Source: Draconibacterium orientale (GTDB lineage: Bacteria > Bacteroidota > Bacteroidia > Bacteroidales > UBA1556). Taken from it: DNA of 13,887 bases. The translations under genes and the position numbers were made by a program. The stretch's first letter is position 1; every line of letters starts with the position of its first letter. The notes below the pieces were generated by a model that worked only from the letters and a program-made list of their open reading frames with translations, had not been told where the DNA came from and did no database searches. Shown piece by piece: positions 1-7,208 of the stretch. The DNA is taken from the NCBI GenBank assembly GCA_022736595.1, contig DZDC01000062.1:1-13887 (forward strand). The letters run 5' to 3'.

Positions 1-823
1 AGATGGAGCAAACGGAGCAGTAGGACCCCAAGGTCCCGCAGGAGCAAACGGAGCAGATGGAGCGGTAGGACCCAAAGGTGCAGATGGGGCTGACGGAATA
101 AACGGAATAAACGGAGCAGATGGAGCAAACGGAGCAGTAGGACCCCAAGGTCCCGCAGGAGCAAACGGAGCAAACGGAGCAGATGGAGCGGTAGGGCCCA
201 AAGGTGCGGATGGAGCTGATGGAATAGACGGAGCAGTTGGTCCTACAGGTCCAATGCCAAATAACACGTCCGATTCTATTACCTCTGTTGCATTTGGTAC
301 TGATGGTGTGGTTACATTAAATTTTAATTCAGAACCTTCTGTAAGTTCTACTTCAAAAGCGGCTTTAATCAATGGTAATACTAACGGAGCTAACATATCG
401 ATTGGAACTAATGATAATAATTCATTAAGTCTTGAAACTAATAATACGGAACGTGTTAATATTAGTAATTCTGGTAATGTAAAAATTGGTGGGGGAACTG
501 CAAATTCCACTCTAGATATTGCAGGGTCTGTTTCTTATTCGCTAGTAAGAGTTACAGTAAATTATACAGTTACACAGAATGATTATATTATTCTTGGTGA
601 TGCCAATGGAGGGGCAATAACCATTGATTTACCAGCATCATCGGGTATTGTTGGTAGGAAATATACTATAAAATCTATAAATAATGGTGTTGTTACAGTA
701 ACAGCTGGAGCAGGTACTGAAAATATTGATGCGAGTACTTCAGTCACTTTAGACAATCAATATGAGTTTATTGAGGTTGTAAGTGATGGTGGACAGTGGT
801 ATATCGTTAATCAGAATTTATAA
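1..823 (+). CDS. Collagen-like repeat / tail-fibre-like surface protein, 5' end cut off
   Basis: The reading frame is open from base 2, so the gene begins left of the window. The ATG at 254 is not a start: it encodes the last residue of a Gly-Pro-Met triplet. Bases 5-256 encode 28 uninterrupted Gly-X-Y triplets (GAN, GAD, GAV, GPQ, GPA, GPK, GIN), a collagen-type triple-helix pattern. After this comes a Ser/Thr/Asn-rich stretch containing TNNTERVNISNSGNVKIGGG, like shaft repeats of phage tail fibres and S74-type bacterial proteins (usual form 'NNTERMRIxSxGNVGIG'). The final ~95 residues (TVTQNDYIILGDANGGAITI to QWYIVNQNL) resemble the beta-rich C-terminal domain of many tail-fibre-like proteins. 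I infer a trimeric, extended surface or secreted fibre; its binding partner is unknown. No T9SS sorting tail is visible at the C-terminus. No other phage genes are near, so a chromosomal surface protein is more likely than a prophage gene. Confidence 0.85.
   Translation, partial: DGANGAVGPQGPAGANGADGAVGPKGADGADGINGINGADGANGAVGPQGPAGANGANGADGAVGPKGADGADGIDGAVGPTGPMPNNTSDSITSVAFGTDGVVTLNFNSEPSVSSTSKAALINGNTNGANISIGTNDNNSLSLETNNTERVNISNSGNVKIGGGTANSTLDIAGSVSYSLVRVTVNYTVTQNDYIILGDANGGAITIDLPASSGIVGRKYTIKSINNGVVTVTAGAGTENIDASTSVTLDNQYEFIEVVSDGGQWYIVNQNL
2..229 (+). repeat. 117-bp-period tandem repeat inside the collagen-like gene
   Basis: Bases 2-103 recur at 119-229 with a few substitutions (for example gacgga versus gatgga). 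The start-to-start distance is 117 bp, 13 Gly-X-Y triplets. The second copy carries one extra GAN triplet (9 bp). Both the 117-bp unit and the 9-bp triplets keep the reading frame, so copy number could change by slippage or recombination without breaking the gene. Confidence 0.9.
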
Positions 824-862
824 TAACACCTTTTTAATTAATTAGATTTAGATATTCTTAAT

Positions 863-2737
863 ATGGCATATAGAGATTTGCTTGAATTTGTTTCAACTCT
901 TGATAAGAATGATGAGCTACATCGGATTGGGGTTGAAGTAAACAGTCGGTTTGAAATATCTGAAATTAATGATCGCATTATCAAAACTGGAGGGAAAGCA
1001 CTTTTTTTTGAAAAAGTTTTGAATTCCACGTTTCCGGTATTGATAAATGCAATGGGAAATAAACGACGCTTAGAATTGGCTCTTGGCGTTGATGACATCA
1101 GTGATATTGGAAAAAGAATTCATTCTTTATTTGAAGAAGTTACCAAACCTCGGGAAAGTTTTATCGATAAGCTCAAGGTTTTACCAAACCTTAAAATCCT
1201 TTCCTCATGGATGCCTCAACGGAAAAAGAGTCTGGGCGATTGTCAACGAAATATTTTGAGTTCTGGAGGGTTGGATCAACTTCCAATTCTTACTACATGG
1301 CCTTTTGATGGAGGTCCATTTATCACCTTTCCGGTGGTTCATACAGTATCACTTGAGGGAAAGCACAATATGGGAATGTATCGTATGCAAAAGATTGATT
1401 CTCATACCACAGCCATGCATTGGCATTTGCACAAAGGAGGTGCAAATCACTTTCAAGATTATAAAAAAGCAGGAAAAAGAATGCCTGTGACGGTTACGCT
1501 GGGTGGAGATCCCTCCTATACCTATGCAGCAACAGCACCTTTACCAGAAGAAATTGACGAATATATTTTGGCTGGCTTTCTTAGGAATAAAGCTGTAACT
1601 TTGGTCAAATGTCAAACCAATGATATCTTTATTCCTGATGATGTGGATTTTGTTTTAGAAGGTTATGTGGATCCTTCAGAAGATTTATTCTATGAAGGAC
1701 CTTTTGGTGATCATACTGGTTATTATTCGCTTGCTGATTTTTACCCAAAGTTTCATATTACTCATATTACGCATAAAAATAACGCAATTTTTCCTGCAAC
1801 TGTCGTGGGAATTCCGCCCCAAGAGGATGCATTTATTGGTTTGGCCACAGAGCGTATGTTTTTAGCTCCTATTAAATTAACCATGGTTCCTGAAATTGTG
1901 GATATGCACATGCCTATGGAAGGAGTTTTTCATAATTTGGTAATAACTAGCATTGATAAAAAGTACCAAGGCCAAAGTCAAAAGGTAATGAACGCATTGT
2001 GGGGAGCAGGGCAGATGATGTTTAATAAGTACTTGATTGTAACTGATAAAGATCAAAACTTATTGGATTATTCTTCCTTGTTTAAACGGATTTTACAGAG
2101 TTTCGACCCGCTTGAAGATGTACTCTTTAGCAAAGGCCCCCTTGACGTTTTGGATCACGCTTCAAGTAAATATGCTATCGGTGGAAAAATGGGGATAGAT
2201 GCAACAAAATTATCTGATGACAAGGAAAATTTTGTAGCCGTTAAGGGAAAAGAAATAGCCTTGATTCCTGGAGTGTTGGATTTGAATTTATACTTTGTGA
2301 AACAGAGTATTGGTCTTTTAATTATTAAAGCCAAAAAAAGCAAAAATATTTGCCGAAATATTGCTAAACAGATTGTTAATCACAAGCTCGTGAGTGGAGT
2401 TAAACTGATTGTTTTTGTTGAAGAAGTAGCAAATATTGATGATTTTGGAGATTTGGTATGGCGGGTAGCAAATAATTCTGATCCCAATCGTGATTGTTTT
2501 TATATACAAGATATCAATGGCCAAAATTTTCCACTTTTATTTATGGATGGGCTACGAAAAAATCTTCAAGATGATGGTTTTGAGCGTGATTGGCCAAATA
2601 TTGTAACTATGAATTTAGAAACCATCAAGATGGTGGATGAGCGTTGGATTGAATATGGTTTTGACCAATTTGTAGAATCACCTTCACGTAAATATATAGC
2701 GCAACTCTATGGGGGTGAAGCTATAGCACACGATTAG
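863..2737 (+). CDS. ubiD: UbiD-family prenylated-FMN-dependent decarboxylase
   Basis: A full-length (624 aa) UbiD-family protein. The family reversibly decarboxylates aromatic or unsaturated acids using prenylated FMN made by UbiX. Conserved blocks are easy to see: GMYRMQ at residues 171-176, with R174 matching the catalytic Arg; HWHLHKGGANHF, which helps bind cofactor and metal; VTVTLGGDPSYTYAATAPLP; and EGPFGDHTGYY, with E278 and D283 matching the Glu-Arg-Glu/Asp catalytic network. Bacteroidota relatives are often annotated as menaquinone-biosynthesis or 4-hydroxy-3-polyprenylbenzoate decarboxylase; the true substrate cannot be read here. The start at ATG 863 lies 39 bp after the collagen-like gene with no clear ribosome binding site. 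No ubiX or other quinone genes are in the window. It ends 6 bp from the convergent SUI1 gene. The family assignment is firm; the gene symbol is by family only. Confidence 0.92.
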   Translation: MAYRDLLEFVSTLDKNDELHRIGVEVNSRFEISEINDRIIKTGGKALFFEKVLNSTFPVLINAMGNKRRLELALGVDDISDIGKRIHSLFEEVTKPRESFIDKLKVLPNLKILSSWMPQRKKSLGDCQRNILSSGGLDQLPILTTWPFDGGPFITFPVVHTVSLEGKHNMGMYRMQKIDSHTTAMHWHLHKGGANHFQDYKKAGKRMPVTVTLGGDPSYTYAATAPLPEEIDEYILAGFLRNKAVTLVKCQTNDIFIPDDVDFVLEGYVDPSEDLFYEGPFGDHTGYYSLADFYPKFHITHITHKNNAIFPATVVGIPPQEDAFIGLATERMFLAPIKLTMVPEIVDMHMPMEGVFHNLVITSIDKKYQGQSQKVMNALWGAGQMMFNKYLIVTDKDQNLLDYSSLFKRILQSFDPLEDVLFSKGPLDVLDHASSKYAIGGKMGIDATKLSDDKENFVAVKGKEIALIPGVLDLNLYFVKQSIGLLIIKAKKSKNICRNIAKQIVNHKLVSGVKLIVFVEEVANIDDFGDLVWRVANNSDPNRDCFYIQDINGQNFPLLFMDGLRKNLQDDGFERDWPNIVTMNLETIKMVDERWIEYGFDQFVESPSRKYIAQLYGGEAIAHD

Positions 2738-2743
2738 TAATTT

Positions 2744-3076
2744 TTACCCTCCTGCCTTTTTTACATTATAACCCATGGAGGAAAGTTGAACTACTACTTT
2801 ATCTCTAAAATCCCCTTGAATCAGAATTTCCTGATCTTTGGCGTTTCCGCCTGTTCCGCATTTTGACTTTAACAAGGTAGCAAGGGCTTTTAATTCATTT
2901 TCGCTACCAATAAAGCCTTTGATATTGGTAACTACTTTATTTCCAGCTTTTCGTTCTAACCAAACTTTAAGATTTTGTTGTTGAGGAGGATGGCTTTCCA
3001 TTTCTTTGTCTTCGAAAGGGTTTTTAGCATTGGGATTCGTTGAATAGAAAACGGGCTTTTGGCTTGACTTGCTCAT
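2744..3076 (-). CDS. SUI1/YciH-type translation initiation factor-like protein
   Basis: A 110-aa protein whose C-terminal ~75 residues form a SUI1 (eIF1-like) domain. Diagnostic segments are KCGTGGNAKDQEILIQGDFRD and the ending GYNVKKAGG, close to the YciH pattern. The N-terminal ~35 residues are polar, Pro/Gln-rich and probably disordered. Bacterial YciH proteins bind the 30S subunit and are thought to affect initiation fidelity or stress translation; the role here is inferred from family only. It is the last gene of the leftward MBL-lipid kinase-SUI1 block: its ATG lies 5 nt after the lipid kinase stop, so co-transcription and perhaps coupled translation are likely. Its stop is 6 bp from the convergent ubiD stop, and no terminator hairpin is visible between them. 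Confidence 0.9.
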   Translation of the reverse strand: MSKSSQKPVFYSTNPNAKNPFEDKEMESHPPQQQNLKVWLERKAGNKVVTNIKGFIGSENELKALATLLKSKCGTGGNAKDQEILIQGDFRDKVVVQLSSMGYNVKKAGG

Positions 3077-3081
3077 ATTGA

Positions 3082-3951
3082 TTAGGGAATAAGTAGTTTA
3101 AGGTTCTGTTTAAAAATATTAATTTCAACTTCTTGGTTGCAATTCAAGGCTTCCCCATCCACATGCATTAATTGACTCGAATTACTGATTTTCAAATGTT
3201 CGGTTTTGAAACATTCATAATATTTGCTGTGGCTTAAGGTTCCTGTCATAAGGCGTAGCGCCACCATAGGCGTATAAATTACTGGAAAAGGTTTAATTAT
3301 GACCACATCCAATAGCCCATCGGTAACATTGGCAAAGGGTGCAATAAGGGCATTATTGCCAAACTGCGACGAATTTGCAAAGCTTATCAAGAACGCATCT
3401 ACGATTATTTCTGAGCCATTTATGTTGATTTTAAATACTTTAGATTTATATTTCATGAACTCCAAAAGTGTAATTCGCGCATAATTGAAAAAACCTCGCT
3501 TGGTCGAATTTTGAAAGCTATGTGCTACCTGTGCATCAAATCCAAACCCAGAAACGTTAGCGGAAATATGATTATCAATGGAGAAATAATCCATTAAAAT
3601 ATGTGTATCTTGCTTAATAAGGTCTATGGATTTCTTAAGGTTAGCAGGAATCTTAAGGTGTCGAGCCAGCCCATTTCCTGAACCTCGAGGTATAATTCCT
3701 AGCTTGGCTGCTGAGCCTGCAATGGTGCTAACACATTCGTTAATGGTGCCATCTCCACCCACTGCAACTATGGAATCAAACTGTTCTTCAATAAGTTTTT
3801 GAGATAGTTCCCGAGCATGCCCTTTATACTTTGTGTAAAATATTTGAATATGAAAATTGGGCTCAAGAAATTGTTTTTGAATTTCTTCAGCGATATTTAT
3901 TTTTGATTTACCCCCTGAAATGGGATTGATAATGAAGCCAATCTTCCTCAT
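3082..3951 (-). CDS. Diacylglycerol kinase-family lipid kinase (YegS/BmrU-like)
   Basis: A 289-aa protein, the usual length for the YegS/BmrU/DagK-catalytic family, which transfers phosphate from ATP to diacylglycerol, sphingosine-like or other lipid substrates. Visible motifs: FIINPISGGK near the N-terminus; the nucleotide-binding loop GGDGTINE at residues 65-72; and IPRGSGNGLARHL at 87-99, the second family signature. The C-terminal half has the expected pattern (ANVSGFGFDAQVA, LLDVVIIKPF, HVDGEAL, the last the acidic/Gly segment near the C-terminus). There is no signal peptide, so it is probably a cytosolic protein acting at the membrane. It sits 20 nt after the MBL-fold gene and 5 nt before the SUI1 gene, suggesting a three-gene transcript. 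The lipid substrate cannot be predicted; phospholipid recycling is plausible. Confidence 0.93.
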   Translation of the reverse strand: MRKIGFIINPISGGKSKINIAEEIQKQFLEPNFHIQIFYTKYKGHARELSQKLIEEQFDSIVAVGGDGTINECVSTIAGSAAKLGIIPRGSGNGLARHLKIPANLKKSIDLIKQDTHILMDYFSIDNHISANVSGFGFDAQVAHSFQNSTKRGFFNYARITLLEFMKYKSKVFKININGSEIIVDAFLISFANSSQFGNNALIAPFANVTDGLLDVVIIKPFPVIYTPMVALRLMTGTLSHSKYYECFKTEHLKISNSSQLMHVDGEALNCNQEVEINIFKQNLKLLIP

Positions 3952-3971
3952 AAAGCGTTCTTATAGTTTGG

Positions 3972-4814
3972 TCAAAGAGCCAAAAACTCTTCCAAGGAAA
4001 TGGATTTCTGATGCACTACTTTTGAACCTTGGAATTCCACCGTTGCTATTTCGTGGTAGAAATCGTGTTCAAAGAAAAGATAATATTGATTAGCGGCAGC
4101 TTCATTTAGAAAATCCTCTTTTTCGCTAAGACTTATAACAGGTTGGATATCTGTGGCTGAGATATAAGGAATTGGTATAGAGGCGACATATGGAATAAAA
4201 TCAGCCATAAAGACTAAAGTTTTTCCCTTGTATTTAATCACTGGAATTACGTTTCCAACGGTATGTCCATTATAGATTTTGAAAAATATATTGGGAATGT
4301 GTTCGCCTTCAGAATCAAAAAAAGTAATTTTTCCAGCTTCGAGAATTGGAATAAAGTTAGCGTTGAAATAGGCTCCAGCTTCTCTTTTGTTAGGCGTAAT
4401 GGCCCAATCCCACTGGGCTTTTGATATCCAATGATTCGCATTCGGAAATTGAAGTTTTACTATTCCTTCGTCTAAATAGGTAGCTCCGCCCACATGGTCG
4501 TCGTGGAGATGCGTTACAATTACATCGGTGATGGCTGCGGGATCAATATTGGCTTGCTTAAGTGAATTTAAGAGTGAATTACCTGGCTGAATGTATTTAT
4601 GAGCATAATATTTTTCGCTTTGCTTGTGGCCCATACCTGCGTCAATCAGTATTTTCCTTTCTTCAATTTCGATGTACAGCAGTCGTGAAGCCATCATGAT
4701 GTAATTGAGATCATCGGCAGGATATTGCTTAGACCAAAGCGTTTTGGGAATTAAGCCAAAACCTGCTCCTCCATCCATTTTCCAATCTTCTGCACGTATA
4801 ATTTGTATTTTCAT
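3972..4814 (-). CDS. MBL-fold metallo-hydrolase (lactonase-like subgroup)
   Basis: A 280-aa metallo-beta-lactamase-fold hydrolase with a complete set of candidate metal ligands: THLHDDHVGG at residues 101-110 (H102, H104, D106, H107), H184 in NGHTVGN, D205 in FMADF, and H250 in FFEHD. This HxHxDH...H...D...H arrangement is that of dinuclear zinc hydrolases including N-acyl-homoserine lactonases and many uncharacterised relatives. No signal peptide is seen, so a cytosolic enzyme is likely. The motifs alone do not identify the substrate (lactone, ester or other). It is the first gene of a leftward block with a lipid kinase and a SUI1 protein. A good candidate promoter and a perfect palindrome lie upstream, which suggests regulated expression (inference). 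Confidence 0.9.
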   Translation of the reverse strand: MKIQIIRAEDWKMDGGAGFGLIPKTLWSKQYPADDLNYIMMASRLLYIEIEERKILIDAGMGHKQSEKYYAHKYIQPGNSLLNSLKQANIDPAAITDVIVTHLHDDHVGGATYLDEGIVKLQFPNANHWISKAQWDWAITPNKREAGAYFNANFIPILEAGKITFFDSEGEHIPNIFFKIYNGHTVGNVIPVIKYKGKTLVFMADFIPYVASIPIPYISATDIQPVISLSEKEDFLNEAAANQYYLFFEHDFYHEIATVEFQGSKVVHQKSISLEEFLAL

Positions 4815-4876
4815 TTCGTATGATATGTGGTTTGTATTTAGTCCATTTGCTATCCTTTACATAAGGCAAATTGGTG

Positions 4877-4898
4877 TATTTTAGTTATAACTAAAATA
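4877..4898. promoter_or_regulatory. Perfect 22-bp palindrome, candidate operator
   Basis: The left half TATTTTAGTTA is followed directly by its exact reverse complement, with no spacer. It lies about 20 bp downstream of the -7 box of the minus-strand candidate promoter, so it would fall within the first ~40 nt of the MBL-operon transcript. A gap-free palindrome suits a dimeric DNA-binding protein better than an RNA hairpin. No repressor gene is adjacent, so the operator role is an inference. Confidence 0.5.
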
Positions 4899-4918
4899 AT
4901 GGATTCTTAATTATGCTG

Positions 4919-4947
4919 CAAAGATACGATTTTGAAACGTGTTCAAA
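4919..4947 (-). promoter_or_regulatory. Candidate Bacteroidota-type promoter for the MBL-lipid kinase-SUI1 block
   Basis: On the minus strand, TTTG (4947-4944), a 17-nt spacer and TATCTTTG (4926-4919) match the Bacteroidota housekeeping consensus (TTTG at -33, TAnnTTTG at -7). Transcription would start near 4911, giving a leader of about 100 nt before the ATG at 4814 that includes the 22-bp palindrome. Confidence 0.55.
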
Positions 4948-5016
4948 GGGCATAAAATTTCATAAATGACTAATTGCTTTTCTATAATTAATAGCATGAT
5001 GCAAAATTTTCTTATT

Positions 5017-5071
5017 TATCTTTGCTCCTCTTTGAAGAGATTAAAGGGATTCAACTATTTTTATAAATTTG
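5017..5071 (+). promoter_or_regulatory. Two candidate -7 boxes upstream of the 7TM-HD gene
   Basis: TATCTTTG (5017-5024) and TAAATTTG (5064-5071) both match TAnnTTTG, but neither has a TTTG at the expected -33 distance. Either could start the transcript of the gene at 5145, with leaders of about 110 or 65 nt. Such matches are common in AT-rich DNA, so these are weak calls. Confidence 0.3.
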
Positions 5072-5144
5072 GTCGTTAAATGATGACTTAAAAATGCAGC
5101 CAAATTTTTATTTTAATTAGGCACAATGTAGTAATTGAATTATT

Positions 5145-7208
5145 ATGAAAAATCTACTTAATGGCGTGAGAAATCGGTATTCACAAATATACCAAGTGTT
5201 TCTGATTGGACTTACGGTTTTGGTTTTATTCTTTATATTACCTCGAAATCAACAGTTTAGGTATGAATATCGAGAAGGTAGCCCTTGGTTATACGAAAAC
5301 CTCATTGCTCCTATTGATTTTCCTATTCGGAAAAATGCTGATCAAATTAAAGCTGAAACTGCAGAAATAGAAAAGAGTGCTCAATATTTTTTTAACGTCT
5401 TGCCTAGTAATGATAGTATTTTAAAAGCTTCAACTTACAAAGAATTTGACTCACTTTGGCTCGAAAGAGTGGGCCTTGAAAACATTCAAGAGTACAGCCA
5501 TGCAAAGTTGGCTCTCGAAGAAATTATTACTGCAATTACAACTCGTGGAGTTATTAATTTACCGGAGGCCTTGTTCAATCAAACGGACAAAGTAATTCAG
5601 GTGATAGAAAATAATGTGGCTGAAGAACATTTGATAACCGACTTTTTTACCACCTCTGAAGCCTATCTTTTTGCCCAAAATAAGTTGAGCCAAGTTTCGA
5701 AAACGGCATCTGCGATAGTTTTGCAATCGATCGGCGATCAGCTGCTAGCAAATGTAGTTTTTGATCAAAATAAAACTAAATCTGAGCTTAAATATCATAT
5801 TTCCATGTTGTCACCCAATACAGGAATGGTGTTGAGAGGCCAAAACATAGTGAGTAAGGGTGAGATTATTTCATCATCTGAATTTGTGGTTCTTGAGTCG
5901 CTGCGATTTGAAATTGAGAAACACGGGCGCGAAACCAACATGAGCTTAATTATAGGTCGATTTATTTTAGTTATATTTCCCATTATTGCTCTATCACTTT
6001 TTCTATTTTTCTTTAGAGAGGATATCTTTAGCATGTCTAAAAACCTACTTATGATTTTCATGCTCATGATTTTCATGGTAGGAATTACTCGTTATATTGT
6101 AGAATACAATACGATATGGGTTTTTGCATTGCCTTTGATGATTAGTCCCATCATTTTACGGGCTTTCTATGATAGTCGCTTGGCTTTTATGGTGCATATA
6201 GTTACGGTTATCATCATTAGTTTTGTAGTTCCTGATGCATTCATGTTTACTTATTTACAAATTATTACAGGTCTTATTACAATCATTAGTGTTCATAAAC
6301 TTCAAAAGCGCTCCCAATTCTTTTATACTGCTTTGTTTATTTTTATTACCTACAGTATGATGTATCTTGGAGTTGAGCTCATTACTGAGGGCGATTATTT
6401 AAAGGTAAATTGGTCAATGCTCGTGTTTTTTGCAATAAGTGCGGGTTTAACTTTGTTAGCCACTCCATTGATTTTTATATTTGAGCGTTTTTTTGGTTTG
6501 GTTACCGATGTTTCTCTTTTAGAATATTCGGATACCAATAATTTGTTGATTCGACGTTTATCCATTGAAGCTCCAGGCACCTTTCATCATTGCATTCAAG
6601 TCTCGAATTTAGCTGAAGCTGCGGCCATAGAAATTGGGGCAAATCAACTAATGGTGCGTGCAGGAGCGATGTATCATGACATTGGAAAGATGGAAAATCC
6701 AATGTATTTTACCGAAAATCAAGGCGGTTATAATCCTCACGATGAATTGACGTATGAAGAAAGCGCAAAACTTATCATTGGGCATGTGTTGGGAGGAGTG
6801 GAGATGGCTAAGGAGCATGGGTTGCCCAGTCAGATTATTGATTTTATTAGAACCCACCATGGAACCAAAAAGGTGGAATATTTCTATCGGTTATATAAAA
6901 GTGAATTACCTGATCACGAAATCAAAGACAGTCAATTTACTTATCCTGGGCCAACTCCTTTTTCGAAAGAAACGAGTATTCTAATGATGGCTGATGCGGT
7001 GGAAGCTGCATCAAGAAGTATAAAATCTCCTGATGCTAAGTCATTTAGTGATTTGGTTGAAAAAATTATCAAAAGTCAAATTGACCAAGGGCAGTTTAAT
7101 AATGCCAATATTACCATGCGCGAAATTAACACGGTGAAGAAAGTTTTTAAGAAAAAGCTTTTAAATATGCACCACCTACGCATCGAATACCCCGAAGACT
7201 CCAATTAG
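5145..7208 (+). CDS. pgpH: 7TM-HD membrane protein, PgpH-type candidate c-di-AMP phosphodiesterase
   Basis: A 687-aa membrane protein with the architecture of the 7TM-HD family. One N-terminal membrane segment (about residues 18-34, FLIGLTVLVLFFILP) is followed by a ~230-residue extracytoplasmic region, a cluster of hydrophobic helices from about 266 to 455, and a cytoplasmic HD hydrolase domain. Metal-binding residues are visible: H481/H482 in FHHC, the HD pair H511-D512 in MYHDIGKMENP, H547 in GHVLGG, H571/H572 in THHGT, and D617 in MADAVEAASRS. In Firmicutes, PgpH degrades the second messenger c-di-AMP; most Bacteroidota homologues are untested, so the activity is inferred. It is a single gene facing away from the MBL block, and its stop codon overlaps that of the convergent pseudouridine synthase gene by 4 nt. 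The ATG at 5145 directly precedes the first membrane segment and gives full family length. Confidence 0.93.
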   Translation: MKNLLNGVRNRYSQIYQVFLIGLTVLVLFFILPRNQQFRYEYREGSPWLYENLIAPIDFPIRKNADQIKAETAEIEKSAQYFFNVLPSNDSILKASTYKEFDSLWLERVGLENIQEYSHAKLALEEIITAITTRGVINLPEALFNQTDKVIQVIENNVAEEHLITDFFTTSEAYLFAQNKLSQVSKTASAIVLQSIGDQLLANVVFDQNKTKSELKYHISMLSPNTGMVLRGQNIVSKGEIISSSEFVVLESLRFEIEKHGRETNMSLIIGRFILVIFPIIALSLFLFFFREDIFSMSKNLLMIFMLMIFMVGITRYIVEYNTIWVFALPLMISPIILRAFYDSRLAFMVHIVTVIIISFVVPDAFMFTYLQIITGLITIISVHKLQKRSQFFYTALFIFITYSMMYLGVELITEGDYLKVNWSMLVFFAISAGLTLLATPLIFIFERFFGLVTDVSLLEYSDTNNLLIRRLSIEAPGTFHHCIQVSNLAEAAAIEIGANQLMVRAGAMYHDIGKMENPMYFTENQGGYNPHDELTYEESAKLIIGHVLGGVEMAKEHGLPSQIIDFIRTHHGTKKVEYFYRLYKSELPDHEIKDSQFTYPGPTPFSKETSILMMADAVEAASRSIKSPDAKSFSDLVEKIIKSQIDQGQFNNANITMREINTVKKVFKKKLLNMHHLRIEYPEDSN

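Larger units (their letters stand above)
4815..5144. other. 330-bp divergent intergenic region
   Basis: No coding sequence is convincing in this AT-rich stretch between the leftward MBL gene and the rightward 7TM-HD gene. It holds a minus-strand candidate promoter (4919-4947), a perfect 22-bp palindrome (4877-4898), two plus-strand -7-like boxes (5017-5024 and 5064-5071) and a weak inverted pair ATTTGC/GCAAAT (4845-4850 and 4866-4871, 15-nt loop). No tRNA or recognised riboswitch was seen. The leaders would be roughly 100 nt in either direction. Confidence 0.7.

Noticed and set aside
1..250. CRISPR-like or non-coding repeat array
   Set aside because: The repeat is in-frame and codes for Gly-X-Y triplets; there is no repeat-spacer pattern.
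254..823. A complete 189-residue gene starting at ATG 254
   Set aside because: The same frame is open to the window edge and encodes 28 Gly-X-Y triplets; the ATG is the last residue of the final triplet, so it is internal.
1..823. Prophage tail-fibre module
   Set aside because: No other phage gene is visible on either strand; tail-fibre-like domains are common in chromosomal Bacteroidota surface proteins.
838..1098. Minus-strand open frame inside ubiD (and similar frames inside the other large genes)
   Set aside because: Low-complexity translations with no motifs, fully covered by strongly supported genes on the other strand or frame.
4815..5144. tRNA, riboswitch or small gene in the divergent region
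   Set aside because: No cloverleaf, T-loop sequence or conserved riboswitch core was seen, and no small open frame had coding character.
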